Shown here piece after piece: positions 1 through 10,184 of a stretch of 64,000 nt of DNA. Positions within the stretch are counted from its first letter, which is position 1, and each line of letters begins with the position of its first letter. Below the pieces are notes generated by a model. That model was given only the letters and a program-made list of their open reading frames with translations. It made no database searches and was not told the DNA's origin. Source of the DNA: Chelydra serpentina (taxonomy: Eukaryota; Chordata; Testudines; Chelydridae); assembly GCA_037349315.1 (NCBI GenBank), contig JBAIAC010000010.1, positions 32,280,001-32,344,000 on the forward strand, given 5' to 3'. The position numbers and the translations under genes were made by a program.

Positions 1-156
1 TAAAATACAGTCTTGTTCTATAAATGCAAAATATATGCATCTAAGGCATTAGACTAATGAAATTAGCACTAAACCATAGTTACTACTTCTCTCTTTCTGT
101 TTTTCATATACTCCCATCCAGTGCTTTCTCTAATTTTTTATATCCCTGTGCAGAAT

Positions 157-227
157 GAATTTTATGTGCACAAATATGGCGGTGATGTGTGACATCATAC
201 CTTCATATTGGTGCACAAAACAAAATT
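157..227. repeat. Imperfect hairpin with GTGCAC arms
   Basis: GAATTTTATGTGCAC on the left is mirrored by GTGCACAAAACAAAATTC on the right, and the arms continue inward (AAATATGGCGGTGATG against CATCATACCTTCATATT). The hairpin spans about 70 bp with few mismatches. It lies at the left end of the composite repeat and is probably a terminal structure of that transposon. Confidence 0.6.
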
Positions 228-234
228 CATGTGG

Positions 235-500
235 TGGGGGTGGGGCTGAGGGGTTCGGAGTGTGGGAGGGGGCTCAGAGCTGGGGCAGAGGATTAGGGTG
301 GGGGAGGATGACGTCTCTGGCTGAGGGGGTGGGCTCTGGGGTGGGGCTGGGGATGAGGGGTTCGGGTGCGGGAGGGGGCTCGGGCAGAGGGTTGGGTACA
401 GGGGGTGAGGGCTCTGGCTAGGGATAAAGGCTCTGGGGTGGAGCCGGGGATGCGGGGTTTGGGGTGCGGACTCTGGGGTGGGGCCAAGGATGAGGGATTT
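235..500 (+). repeat. G-rich degenerate minisatellite
   Basis: Repeated phrases such as GGGGCTGAGGGGTTCGG, GGGAGGGGGCTC and GGCTCTGGGGTGGGGC recur at irregular spacing of about 50-100 bp. The plus strand is dominated by runs of three to five G and could form G-quadruplexes. Confidence 0.6.
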
Positions 501-579
501 TGGGGTACAGGCTGCCCCAGGGCTGCAGTGGGGAAAGAGGACTCCCTGCAGCCCTCTCTCACTGCAAAAGCTCGGGGCA

Positions 580-860
580 GCGGACAAGGCGCCTCTCCCC
601 GGCTGTGGCAACTTTGGCAGGGCTGGGCCAGGCTGGGCCGAGGGAGGGGCTCCTCTCCCCCGGCTGCGGCAAGTCTGTGTTGGGGCTGGGAGAGGGGTGC
701 CTTTCCTCCGGCTGCGGCATGTCCGTGCTACGGCCAGCGGGGAGCAGTGCCTCTCCCCACCGCAGCAGTTCCATGCTGGGGCCAGCAGGGAGAGGCACCT
801 CTCCCTGCCGTGGCAGGTCCGTGCTGGGGGAGAGGCATCTTTCCCAGCTGCAGCCCTGAG
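580..860. repeat. GC-rich degenerate tandem repeat, unit about 55 bp
   Basis: Five or so diverged units share the phrases GGCTGCGGCA, GTCCGTGCTGGGG, CCAGCAGGGAGAGG and GCACCTCTCCC. Unit boundaries are blurred by substitutions and indels. It is part of the composite repeat and shows no sign of being coding. Confidence 0.5.
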
Positions 861-916
861 CCCCTGCGTGGGGCTTAATAGGCAGCTGCACGACCGTGCA
901 GCTTAGAGGGAACTTA

Positions 917-1201
917 GGGTATTATGTAAGTGCCATGAGGTGGGAGGGTCCCAGAGCCCAGGCTTCATCCCAAGCACAAACGTCTACACTGCAATTAAAC
1001 AGCACCTTAGCCTGAGCCCCGCAAGCCCTAGTCAGTAGAACCCTGAGTGGATATCCGCATCTGATCTGTGATCTGCTGATACCCGCATCCACGGACGCAG
1101 ATATCTGCGGATATAAAGCAAATATCCGTGGATTTGCAGGGCTCTACTAGTCAGCTGACAGGGGCCAGCCACGTGTGTTTAATTGCAGTGTAGACATACG
1201 G
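917..1201. mobile_element. PIF/Harbinger-like MITE, interrupted by a hAT MITE
   Basis: The element starts GGGTAT after TTA (914-916) and ends ATACGG before TTA (1202-1204), consistent with the 3-bp TWA target duplication of PIF/Harbinger. GTCTACACTGCAATTAAAC near 981 is mirrored by GTTTAATTGCAGTGTAGAC near 1177. A relative lies at 10028-10178. It is non-coding, and it contains the later insertion at 1036-1146. Confidence 0.55.
1036..1146. mobile_element. hAT-type MITE nested in the Harbinger-like MITE
   Basis: This 111-bp element has 10-bp terminal inverted repeats, TAGAACCCTG on the left and CAGGGCTCTA on the right (one mismatch). It is flanked by a perfect 8-bp direct repeat, CTAGTCAG, at 1028-1035 and 1147-1154, the signature of hAT insertion. 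The interior is rich in ATATCCGC/GCGGATAT palindromic words and codes for nothing. Confidence 0.85.
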
Positions 1202-1204
1202 TTA

Positions 1205-2454
1205 GTAAACAACTCCATTGCTGACTCACAAGATGGGTTGGGATAGAATCTTCAGCTCACTCCCTCTTAGCTGTGTTGGTTCTGCAGGGCTGACATAATC
1301 TCTTCTAAAAGTGACAGGAAAATAAAAGGTATGTTTCCCACAGCATCCTTAACTGTCCCTTATGTGTATATTTTGCAATGGGATGTTCTGGTACGTGATA
1401 CCAGAAAACACTATGGACCAGACTGTAGCCTTCCTTCCTGTCCACATACAAGAGTGAGGGGACATAAGGCAGCGCCTTTATCCCCTGCACTGGCTACCCG
1501 TACCTTGAGTAGCCATGCTGAAGGGAGAGCGGCTTCCATGGGTTTGCTAAATGCCTCTCCATGCATGTGGGTAGGAAGGGGCAGGAAATTAGCAGAGTCA
1601 AACCTCTGTCCCATGTCAGGAAATGTATAGAACATTCTGCCAGATATAGGGATGGCACAGGGTACGTCGTCATCCATCCTCTCCCCTGCCCCCAACTCCA
1701 CCCTTTCAGAACAGGGTAGGATCCAGAGCACAGATTGCAAATATGAGTCACAATCTGCTTCTTGGTCTACTTCCAGAGCAGCACAACTATACACAGGGTA
1801 GATTGCAAAATGGCAATCTTACTCTCAGTATGCAAAATATGTGTATCTAAAGTGTTAAATTAATTAAATTAGGGCTAATGCATACTATGCCCATTGTTAC
1901 ATGGGTGCACTACAATGAGGATGTAATTGGCTCCAGATAAACTCCCCTTTTTGTATTCTTTTCCTGAAAGTTTCCAAACCTGGATACACAAATTTTCTCA
2001 ATACATTTCCTTTTGATAAAACTGCATGCCAGGAAAGTATCTGGCAATAATTAATGCAATGGTTTATTTCTATAAGTAAGGCCTACTAGATCAGGTTACT
2101 GTATTTGGTTGTGTTATGCATTGAATTTGAGATTCCTCCTGTATTTGTATGCCTATCAAATTACTTCTGGTACTTTTAAACAGCATTCTTGTCTGTGTAG
2201 ATTTTGTGCAACTTCATAAAAAAATTAATAGTGGTTAATGGAGTTCAAAATGAAGGCCTGGAGAGGGATACTTTTGCATCAAACAAGAAGTAGTTAGCAA
2301 TTCTATTGTGATTTCCAAACAATAACAAAAAAGAAAGTAAATATTTAATCTGTCAATTGCCACAAATTCTTCAGTCATTTTTTCTTGGTATAGACAATTA
2401 GAGAATTTTCAATGAATTATATTTTTGAAAAGGCCCAAAGTGCTATCTTAACAA
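1205..2454. other. No gene recognised
   Basis: AT-rich sequence with short open frames only, on both strands, none with recognisable domains. I see no clear repeat termini. Confidence 0.5.
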
Positions 2455-2600
2455 GTCTGCTCATAGCCTGTAAGAAGATCTTTTCCTTCTTTATCCTCCC
2501 ACATCCTCAGGGGCATAAGGCATCCGCCAGTTTCCACCATTTATTTCAGCCTTGTGCTAGTCTGGTATCCTCAAGGCTAAAACAAGAAGGCAAATAAAAA
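2455..2600 (-). repeat. Diverged interspersed repeat, related to 33540-33720
   Basis: The segment around TTCTTTATCCTCCCACATCCTC, followed by GGGGCATAAGGCATCC and CCATTTATTTCAG, aligns by eye with 33555-33625 (CTTCTTTATTATGCTCC, GGTGCATAGAGCATCC, GCATTTATTTCAG). Two independent copies show a dispersed family, possibly the 3' part of an old LINE read on the minus strand; the class is uncertain. Confidence 0.4.
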
Positions 2601-3039
2601 GGACCCAAAACTTAGTAGTACTGTAGTAGCAATATTCTAAATCTTGTTATTTTTAAGACAATCTCATGATATTTTAGGGCTTGATTCATGATTTTTGAAC
2701 ATTCAAGGTTGGCAATACTGGATTTCATAATCAATCAACATTGCCAAATAATTCAGGGTACCTCTGCCAAATAAAATGGGGTTGGGATGCTGAATTATTC
2801 AAGAATAACGTGCCACATAGTTTAGGCACCCTGAAGTAAGAGTAAACAATTGTCACCAAAGCCTTAAAGCTGCCCAGCAGGCCCTCAGCCGATGCAACCT
2901 CCTTCCCATCCCTGTCACTAGGTGAGTGTTCTCTGCCGCTTTAAAGAGGAAGAATCCTTTGATTGCTCCTGAATGACAAATATTTCTTATCCTAGGAGAT
3001 ATGTGTGCACCCTGTTTTCATTGTAAAACAATAATAATG

Positions 3040-3146
3040 AAATTGAAACTTATAGTTTCCAGTAGGGAAAAATACTGAACTGGCTGGCAAGATGAACTAG
3101 ATGACCTAATAGGTCTTTTTTTACCTCTAATGTCTGAATGTTCTCT
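3040..3146 (+). mobile_element. CR1 LINE 3'-end fragment
   Basis: GATGAACTAGATGACCTAATAGG followed by TCTTTTTTTACCTCTAATGTCTG matches the characteristic CR1 3' end (GACTAGATGACCT...GGTC). Only the tail remains, as usual for 5'-truncated CR1 insertions. It has no coding content. Confidence 0.65.
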
Positions 3147-3149
3147 GAT

Positions 3150-4130
3150 TCCTACAAGTCAGCCTAGGAATTTTAGTGTAAATAACCAAGGTTCTTACTC
3201 CCCTTTCAGGATCGCCTCTAGAAAATGAAAACATTATTTGGAACCTTTCCGAATTTCATGGGCTTTAGGATTCTAAGCCATATAGAATTTATGAGGTTTT
3301 ATCCCATGTATGTGGCTAAGATGAAAGAGAGCATATGTTCACCTTTAAAAATCTGAATACTTGTTGAGGTTTAATGAAACCTTAGACTTTTCCAAGTTCC
3401 TTGATCCTCAGTAATAGTTTGCCAGCAAGACATCAGGCAAGTTTACCTTCTATTACAATGTTAAATGCTATTCTGTTATAAAAAACAAACCCTCAGCCTG
3501 GATAGGAACAACTGGAATTATATAATGAAGTAAAGTCAATGGGACTATCACGCATTGGATGACTTGCAGGATTTTCTCATGAAGGTAGATTAATTGTATT
3601 TTCAGGCAAATAATTAGACCCTCGATTGATTTATGCTTTTTGTAATCAGAATCTTTCTGCATTATGCTTTGTTATAGTTAAAGAATATGTTGCAATTTTA
3701 CTGGAATTTGTCTTCCTGAGCTGGAATGAACAGCATAACCATTACCAGACACATACACCCCTGGCCTACACCAATCTTTGTATTTCTTAGCAGCCTGCAA
3801 CATAATCTTCTGTCCCCCACTACCCAACGCAACCAACTTACACCCATCCTGATCACTTCACTGTGCACAAGTCCTGCTTGAGGATTCAGAGAAAGATGAT
3901 TTAAGGGAGACCCACAAACAACACTAAACATTATATTAAAAAGCAAGCAACCGCCTGTACATGCGTGGGAGAGAAATTCAGGTTCCCTCTCCTCATCCTC
4001 CTGATTCAGGAGGGACTAACTCCAGCAGTTTTGCTGGGGTTCATGATTAGTTGCCAACATGATAGGCCTGGGGGCCACTGGAGGGTTGTGTATGCATTCC
4101 AGTAGATGCGAGCCTTTATCCAGAGCTGTA
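3150..4130. other. No gene recognised
   Basis: AT-rich, with only short open frames lacking family features. Nothing repeat-like could be named. Confidence 0.45.
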
Positions 4131-4134
4131 TAAA

Positions 4135-4300
4135 CACTGACTAATTAATCACCAGGGCCTCTCTGTCAGTACTGTTGTCTCCATCTTACGTATGGGAATA
4201 GTGAGGCAGAAAGTGATACAAAGGGTGTCAGTGACAGAGTCAAGAGTGGGACATAGGAATCTCTTGCTCTCAATCTCATGCTTTGGCGTGGAGCCTCTCA
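4135..4300 (+). mobile_element. MIR-like SINE relic
   Basis: TCTCCATCTTACGTATGGGAATAGTGAGGCAGAAAGTGATAC is a diverged version of the MIR core (CCATTTTACAGATGAGGAAACTGAGGCACAGAGAG). Being ancient, it lacks target duplications. Confidence 0.45.
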
Positions 4301-4309
4301 TACTATTGA

Positions 4310-7015
4310 GCAGTTCCTCCTTGTGGTGAGATTCACACTGGCTCCTTGGTAGTGGAAGAAGGTGGACGGAAGCTTGGCTTAGTGCTAGGGGTGACATCCT
4401 GGGCAGCAGTGTCTCCCCCATTAATAAGCTGATCTGGTCTACTCCCAAAAAGTCTGAGGGGCTTGTGACTGTTTCCAGTGTTCCCAAATGCCAGGGCTGG
4501 GTGGCTGTCAGGGACTCTGAAATTTTTTTTAGAAAAATTCATTAATAAGCTTTTGATACCAGCAATACTTTTGCGTCAGTTACATTTTCAGGGATATTTT
4601 TGCAAGAAAAACAACTAGAAACTTCCCTTTAAAAAAAATAATCCTAACAAATAAAGCTGAAATTAGCACTGTCTAATCAGGTATACCATGGCCACAAGTT
4701 TCATGGGTCCCAAAATCTGGCTCTGCCCCAGTCAAGGGCAGACAAATATAAAAGCCTCCCCATCATTATTATAACCTATTAATCTTATACAACTCTCTAT
4801 AGGACTCACTGCTTGTGGGCCCATGAGACTGGAAGACTTGATACAAATAAGCAGGTTTTGTTCGGCATACACAGAGCTTCCCTTCCATCTTGTAACAAAA
4901 GCAAGGAAGAAAACGTAAAAAATAAACATCAAACGTAAGAGAAAACAAGATGTTCAGCACTCTGGAGAGATTGCAATTGATTTGCCCTATACTGTATACA
5001 CAGTACACAGAAAGTCAGTAGTTCTCTGTGCTGACTTTCAAAAAACCTACAAGGTTCTGCTCATTCTCTCCCAGGGGTTTTCCCTCTATGAGCGGCTATT
5101 GCTGAAGTCTGACTGGTTTTGGGTTTTTTGTGCAGACTCAGAGATACCTCTGTTCAGGCTAGCTCTTCCAACAGTGAAGACCATGCTATATCTAGAGCCA
5201 CATTTTTCCCTCCGTTACACCTGTGCAACATGATGGACTTTAGTGCTGTTGCACTGGTGTAACTGGAAGCAGAATTTAGCGCTAGTTTGTAGGGATGATG
5301 CAAACGTTCAGGTATCTGTGAAGCCTCAGTACTTGTGGCTTGTTGGGTTGATATCAAGGCATAAGTCTCTGTGAACGTTACTATCTCAGCAGCCATAGTG
5401 TGCTAATCTGATGTCAGGAGTCAGCCCACTGTGAGATCACTAGGTCAACTGCTTTAGAGTGCTGGACTGAATCCAAAACAGGGTTCAGAGGCCTTTGCAA
5501 AGTTACTGGCTAAGCATGAATGATTAAAGATCAATATAAAAAGGGGGGCTCACCAGTTCTGGTGGTTGTGTGTCTCTGTGGGGATTGCTGTCATGTGGTA
5601 AAGTGACATTGCATTGGCTTGTGTGACGGGATGGGACATAGCAATTGAATGCATCTGAAGAGGCTATCTCCCTAAGGAGGCCCATTGCTAGTCAAACAAA
5701 AGTGTGTGTGAGAAAGTGTTTATGTGCACAGGGTTTGGAGCTATACATGGGGGTGGCAGTGGGGGGCTTCCAGGTGGGGAAGAGAGAACTATTTCCCCTG
5801 GGTTTTGGCAAGGGGAGGGGAAGCCACTAACAGTCATCCGTTCCTCTTAGAGGAGGAGGCACCAGATCCTGCCTCTTTCCCCACAGAGGGCCAGGGGAAA
5901 GATTTTCCTGACTAAAAAGAAGAAGAAAGACGGGGAGCTTCCATCTTAGACAAATCTTCTCTTCCCATCAGGTGCCAATGCTTCTACACCTTCTGGAGGT
6001 AAGGCTGGCAGCACCATCTGCTCCCCACAGAGGTCCTAGCTCCTCCTGCTGCTCCCACTTCAGACTCTCCTGCCTGATACAGCCCCACTTCACCAGTTAG
6101 TAAAGAGGCGGGAGATGGGGGAGCTCTGAGGGACATACTTTAATCCCTGGATGATCATTACTTTTTAATCGACTTTGTATTGCAGCTGGACCAATTCCTA
6201 CCTTTTATAAGTGATACACTCTGCTGGTTTGGCCCTGTGCATGGAAGAAGAGAGCAGAAGAGGAAAGAAAGGGTGTAAAGAGCAGAGAGAGTGTATAGTG
6301 ATGGAGGGCATAAAGTAATGGATATTTTGTCTGTTTTTTAGCCAAAAATAGGGCTAAAATTTGCTAGTGTAGAGAGGTAGAACCTCTAACTCAACTGTAC
6401 TCACATTGACTCCACCACACTTTTTGTTGCATGACAGTAAAAATAGCGAGAATACCTTTGTATCTGAATATACAAAATAATAAAGTATCCTTTCTGTTTT
6501 CATCAAACTGGCTTTTACATCCTCTGGATCCGAATGTAAATCTCTGCCAAACAGAGGGTTTTTAGAGTGTTAATCATGTGGCTCATTTTACACAGGGCAG
6601 AGTGATTTGAAGTCATTGGGGAGCAATTAGATTTTCAGAGGAGAGTCCTAGGTTGAGGCTGCAGTTTGTAACACTGCTAAAAAAGTATACACAACTTCTA
6701 CGACAGCATAAGGTAATGATTTCAAAAAATCAGATTTAGGAATGGAAAAGAGACATTCTTGAAAAATCCAAACCCACTTGACTGTATTTAGCCCAATCCT
6801 GTAGTCCTCACTGAGGCAAAGCTGTTGCCTGTATTCAACAAACATTGATGGCGGTTTTGCCCAAGTACAGAGCCCAGGATTGAGCCCTTTGTATTGGAAA
6901 ACTTCCCAACAAAACTAACCCTCTTTGGATCTGCATATATTTGGAAACACTGAGCCTTATTCTCCACTGGCTTGTACCTCATGTAGTCGCTTGTACCTGT
7001 GCAATCAATCAACGT
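4310..7015. other. No gene recognised
   Basis: Short open frames only, without domain features. I see no tandem arrays, RNA genes or well-defined mobile-element ends here. Confidence 0.45.
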
Positions 7016-7020
7016 CACTG

Positions 7021-7362
7021 TCACTCTTTAGAGAGCATGGTGTATGCACCAATGAGTTCGTTGATAGCTGCTGAGTCCAGTGCGCAAGTGACAGGCCCAT
7101 CCACAGCGGATTCTTTCCTCCTCTGACTCCAGTCATCACAAAGCTTGATCCAGTCCGCTTCACACTGCTTCGCTCCATCTACAAGCTGACTCCACCAACC
7201 AGAGCGGCATTCTGCGCTCCTTTCCCAATCATCCACAGAGAGTCCAAAGGATACTAAAGCATCTTTGCAAGCACCCTGAAATCTGCGCAGCAGTCTGCCT
7301 CTCTTTCTAGACCCTCTGCGAGCTTCAGAGTACAGCACACTCTTTGATGTGCACCTGTGCAA
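7021..7362 (-). pseudogene. Decayed LINE ORF2 C-terminal fragment
   Basis: The minus-strand frame has the spacing of the C-terminal region of a non-LTR retrotransposon polyprotein: an RGR-like basic stretch, LLRRFQGACKDAL, then VDDWERSAE followed by a W-containing segment (SGWWSQLVDGAKQCE). This parallels the better-preserved LINE at 56785-58165, whose C-terminus has RFKDVCKRDL, a WEELAQDR block and a W-rich tail. No RT domain or zinc-finger end remains. I infer an old relative of that LINE; a chance resemblance cannot be excluded because only weakly conserved blocks are left. Confidence 0.4.
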
Positions 7363-7369
7363 AGTGAGT

Positions 7370-8600
7370 GTAAAACATTCTTTTTTGATTTGGTAGCATT
7401 TGTATATCTATTTTGCATAACTATAAGTGACTATATTAAGTGCAAGGCAGTGGAGAGCCAGGGCTGTTTTCTGCAGGGGAAGAGGAGTCTGAAGATCAAT
7501 TCACTTGCCTCCTTGAGCTTGCCAGCCAACCAGGCTATCTCAAGCACACAAGGTGGCAAACTGATTGGTTCCCACACAGCAGTGGAGTTGGGACAAACTG
7601 GAAGTGAGAAAGGAGCCAGCACAGTTGCAGAGGAATGGTGTGTGAGAGTCTGTGGAGATGTCCTTTTTGAAGAAAATGCCTAGAGAAGCTAGCCTGGATG
7701 GTAAAAATGGCAATTTATCACTTAAATAAAAAACGACCAAAATGAAAAACAAAGAACCCAGATAGACTTGAACTATCAAAAGATGAAACCTGACTCAGAG
7801 GCTGAGTCAACATTGAGTTTTCCTTAACATATCTCACCCCTGCACTAGCCTCTTGGAGCTCCACCAATGGTAGCAACAGTGGAGTTTTAGGACAGACAAA
7901 ACATTGGTATCTTTACCATCCTGACATCTGATCCTGCCCAGAGCCTGTCTAGACAAGAGGGTAGAAAAATGCTGCATGCACATTAGCTATGCTAGAGTTA
8001 CCACTGGTAGTAAGCTACTGGCAGGAAAAATTAAGAAAAAGCTCTCTGTAGAGCCCAGGAATTACTTCTTGCCTAGTGACAGTCAGGCTATCTCCCTTAA
8101 ATCTGGATCAGACTTCTAACGCTTGGCCATTCCCCTTTCTACCAATAGCCATTTGCTTCAGTCACAGAGAGAAAAATGTGCATTACCTCTACCAGATGCA
8201 CTAAAGTTTGTCCATTTCTGAAGAATTTTCCCCAACCTTTCCCATGACTGGGTAAAGACTAAGGCTTAATTGAAAGAGTAAACTGGAAAGAAATAATATG
8301 GGAAGCTGATAATGACTCCTATATTTAGGTTGTCTAATACTTGCTATCATAAAAGATTCTTGCCAGGTTTTAGATTTTACTTATTTATTTTATAGGAATT
8401 CCAACACCTCCATTATTTGCAGCAGGCCTTTGAAATTTGGCAGGAAAAAAGCCCCGGCAGAAGAGAAGTCCTTTTCTCTGTCCCATGAAATTCCATTCAG
8501 GTTTGGATGAAATATAAACTTTTGAAAATTGTCATTTCCCTTCCGCTATTTGCATCAGCAGCAAAATTTTAGCAGCCTGCCAAAATAAATTAACGTAAAC
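7370..8600. other. No gene recognised
   Basis: Non-coding in appearance, with short frames only. It ends at the target site of the Penelope-like element. Confidence 0.45.
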
Positions 8601-8753
8601 ATTCTAAGGAGCGGTTTCAGAGTAGCAGCCGCATTAGTCTGTGTCAGCAAAAAGAACAGGAGTACTTGTGGCACCTTAGAGACTAACAAATTTATTTCAA
8701 CATAAGCTTTTGTGGGCTACAGCTCATTTCATCAGATGCATAGAATGGAACAC

Positions 8754-8996
8754 AAAGTAAGCAGATATTTATACAAATCTAACATCAGGAATCATAACAT
8801 TCAAAAACCAATAGGAGAACACTTCAACCTCTCTAATCACCCAGTGACAGACTTAAAGGTGGCAATTTTGCAACAGAAAAGCTTCAAAAACAGACTCCAA
8901 CGAGAAGCTGTTGAACTTGAATTAATATGCAAACTAGATACCATTAACTTAGGTTTGAACAGAGACTGGGAGTGGCTCGGTCATTACGTTAATTGA
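8754..8996 (+). pseudogene. C-terminal relic of Penelope-like GIY-YIG endonuclease domain
   Basis: The frame carries IGEHFNLSNHPVTDLKVAIL, then a basic stretch, REAVELELICKLDT and LNLGLNRD-like residues before a stop at 8996. These are the conserved C-terminal blocks of the GIY-YIG endonuclease that ends the Penelope-like ORF (an EHFN..H motif, a catalytic-side glutamate in the E-x-E helix, and a GLN-D ending). The N-terminal GIY/YIG strands and the whole reverse transcriptase are missing. The nominal ATG at 8712 lies in the inverted terminal repeat and is accidental, so about 80 codons are authentic. The product would be non-functional. Confidence 0.7.
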
Positions 8997-9209
8997 ATCT
9001 ATTTCCCCTAGTTAACTATCCTCACTCACACCTTTGTGTCAACTGTCCGAAATGGGCCATCTTGATTATCACTTCAAAAGTTTTTTTTCCCCTGCTGATA
9101 TAGTTCCTCTTAATTAATTAGCCTCTTAGAGTTTGTATAGGTACTTCCACCTTTTCATGTTTCTCTGAATGTATAAATATCTGCTTACTGTGTGTTCCAT
9201 TCCATGCAT

Positions 9210-9253
9210 CTGATGAAGTGAGCTGTAGCCCACGAAAGCTTATGCTGAAATAA
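9210..9253 (+). ncRNA. Hammerhead-ribozyme-like motif in Penelope terminal repeat (probably inactive)
   Basis: CTGATGA (9210-9216), a stem-II-like hairpin (GTGAGC/TGTA/GCCCAC, one mismatch) and GAAA (9234-9237) appear in the order and spacing of a hammerhead core. They are followed by AGCTTATGCT, able to form a 3-bp stem III. Hammerhead motifs with very short stem III are known in Penelope-like terminal repeats. Against activity, the residue at the cleavage position after GCT is G, not A/C/U, and no good stem I is visible. The inverted copy (core at 8729-8735, minus strand) keeps CTGATGA but has CAAAA in place of CGAAA. Confidence 0.45.
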
Positions 9254-9309
9254 ATTTGTTAGTCTCTAAGGTGCTACAAGTAATCCTGTTCTTTATTCTA
9301 AGGAGCCAG

Positions 9310-10025
9310 ACCCATGTCACTGCTAAGGCGGCAGCAGCAGCAGGCACTATGCAGGGAATCCCAGGATCAGGCAGACTGGAAGGAAGGAAGAGAGAGCTGG
9401 CTGGGCATCTTCCCACAACTTCTCACCCTAGATCCAGCACAAAACCCTAATGGCCCAATCTGCTCCTTCTGGGGGCACTACAGGGAAAAGAGTTCCCACC
9501 AGCTCCTATGATGGGGGACTGGGAGGACAGGGAGAACAAGAAGCCATGATCCCAGCATAAACCTCCCAGAATCAGCAGATGGTCCCAGTGTCCCCTTTTG
9601 GATCAAAGCTCACAGCCCTCTCTTGCTGCCAAGTAATATACTTACTCCTGAAGCTCAAGTTATAGCAGTGTTGAAGGTTCAGGGATTCAAACCCTACTGA
9701 TGATGCAACATGTGAAATACCTGTCTTCTGAGAAAGTAGTTAGCAGTACTTAAACATAAAAATGCACTTACCCAGGTTTTTCTTATCATACTGGAGGTAA
9801 ATTATATTACTTCAATTTGGAGATGAGTCAAGCAGTAGTAGCTTAGCAGTTTATTATACAAAACAACATGAACACTTGAAATAATCTGTAATACAGGATT
9901 ATTATTATTATTTTTAAATGTACTTCAGTATTTGAAGAGGGAAGTTTCATCAGAAAAATGTATTTGGAAAGCTACACAATCAGGATGTCTGATTATTACT
10001 TAATATTTATATTACAACAGTGTTA
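9310..10025. other. No gene recognised
   Basis: Short frames only; no mobile-element termini are evident. Confidence 0.45.
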
Positions 10026-10027
10026 GC

Positions 10028-10178
10028 CAGATGCACCATTGTGATAGGTATGCTGTACACGCACCATGGCTGGGGCTCCAGCCTGAGCCCAAACGTCTAC
10101 GCCACAGTTAAACAGTCCCTTAGCTCGAGCTGGAGCAGGCCAGCTGCTGGTTTTTAATTGCTGTGTAGACATATCCTC
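10028..10178. mobile_element. PIF/Harbinger-like MITE fragment
   Basis: AACGTCTACGCCACAGTTAAACAG near 10090, the CTCGAGCTGGAGCAGGCCAGCTG core and TTTTTAATTGCTGTGTAGACATA near 10150 match the element at 917-1201 in order and orientation. The ends are diverged, so boundaries are approximate. Confidence 0.5.
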
Positions 10179-10184
10179 TAAGTC

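Larger units (their letters stand above)
119..912. repeat. Composite GC-rich non-autonomous repeat (hAT-like ends, hairpin, minisatellite)
   Basis: The ends are loosely inverted: TTTCTCTAATTTTTT near the left end and TTAGAGGGAAC at the right. Just inside the left end is a strong imperfect hairpin (157-227). The interior, 235-860, is an extreme G-rich then GC-rich degenerate minisatellite. The arrangement is typical of non-autonomous DNA transposons that gained internal tandem repeats. The family is inferred from recognition of the ends as recurrent in turtle DNA; no clean target duplication is visible. The open frames here on both strands are low-complexity G/P/R-rich translations and not genes. 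Confidence 0.5.
8601..9306 (+). mobile_element. Truncated Penelope-like element with inverted termini and 12-bp target duplication
   Basis: The element (8613-9294) is flanked by a perfect 12-bp direct repeat, ATTCTAAGGAGC, at 8601-8612 and 9295-9306. Its left about 150 bp is an inverted copy of its right about 130 bp: rightward reading includes TAAATATCTGCTTACT, the CTGATGA...GAAAGCTTATGC motif and AAATTTGTTAGTCTCTAAGG. Between the ends is a fragment coding for a Penelope-type endonuclease tail. Inverted or partial terminal repeats, 5' truncation and target duplications of 10-17 bp are known traits of Penelope-like elements. The reverse transcriptase is absent, so the copy is defective. The left end extends further than the right, which stops after CCTGTTCTTT. 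Confidence 0.8.

Noticed and set aside
195..906. Overlapping frames of 90-170 codons on both strands
   Set aside because: Low-complexity translation of a G-rich minisatellite.
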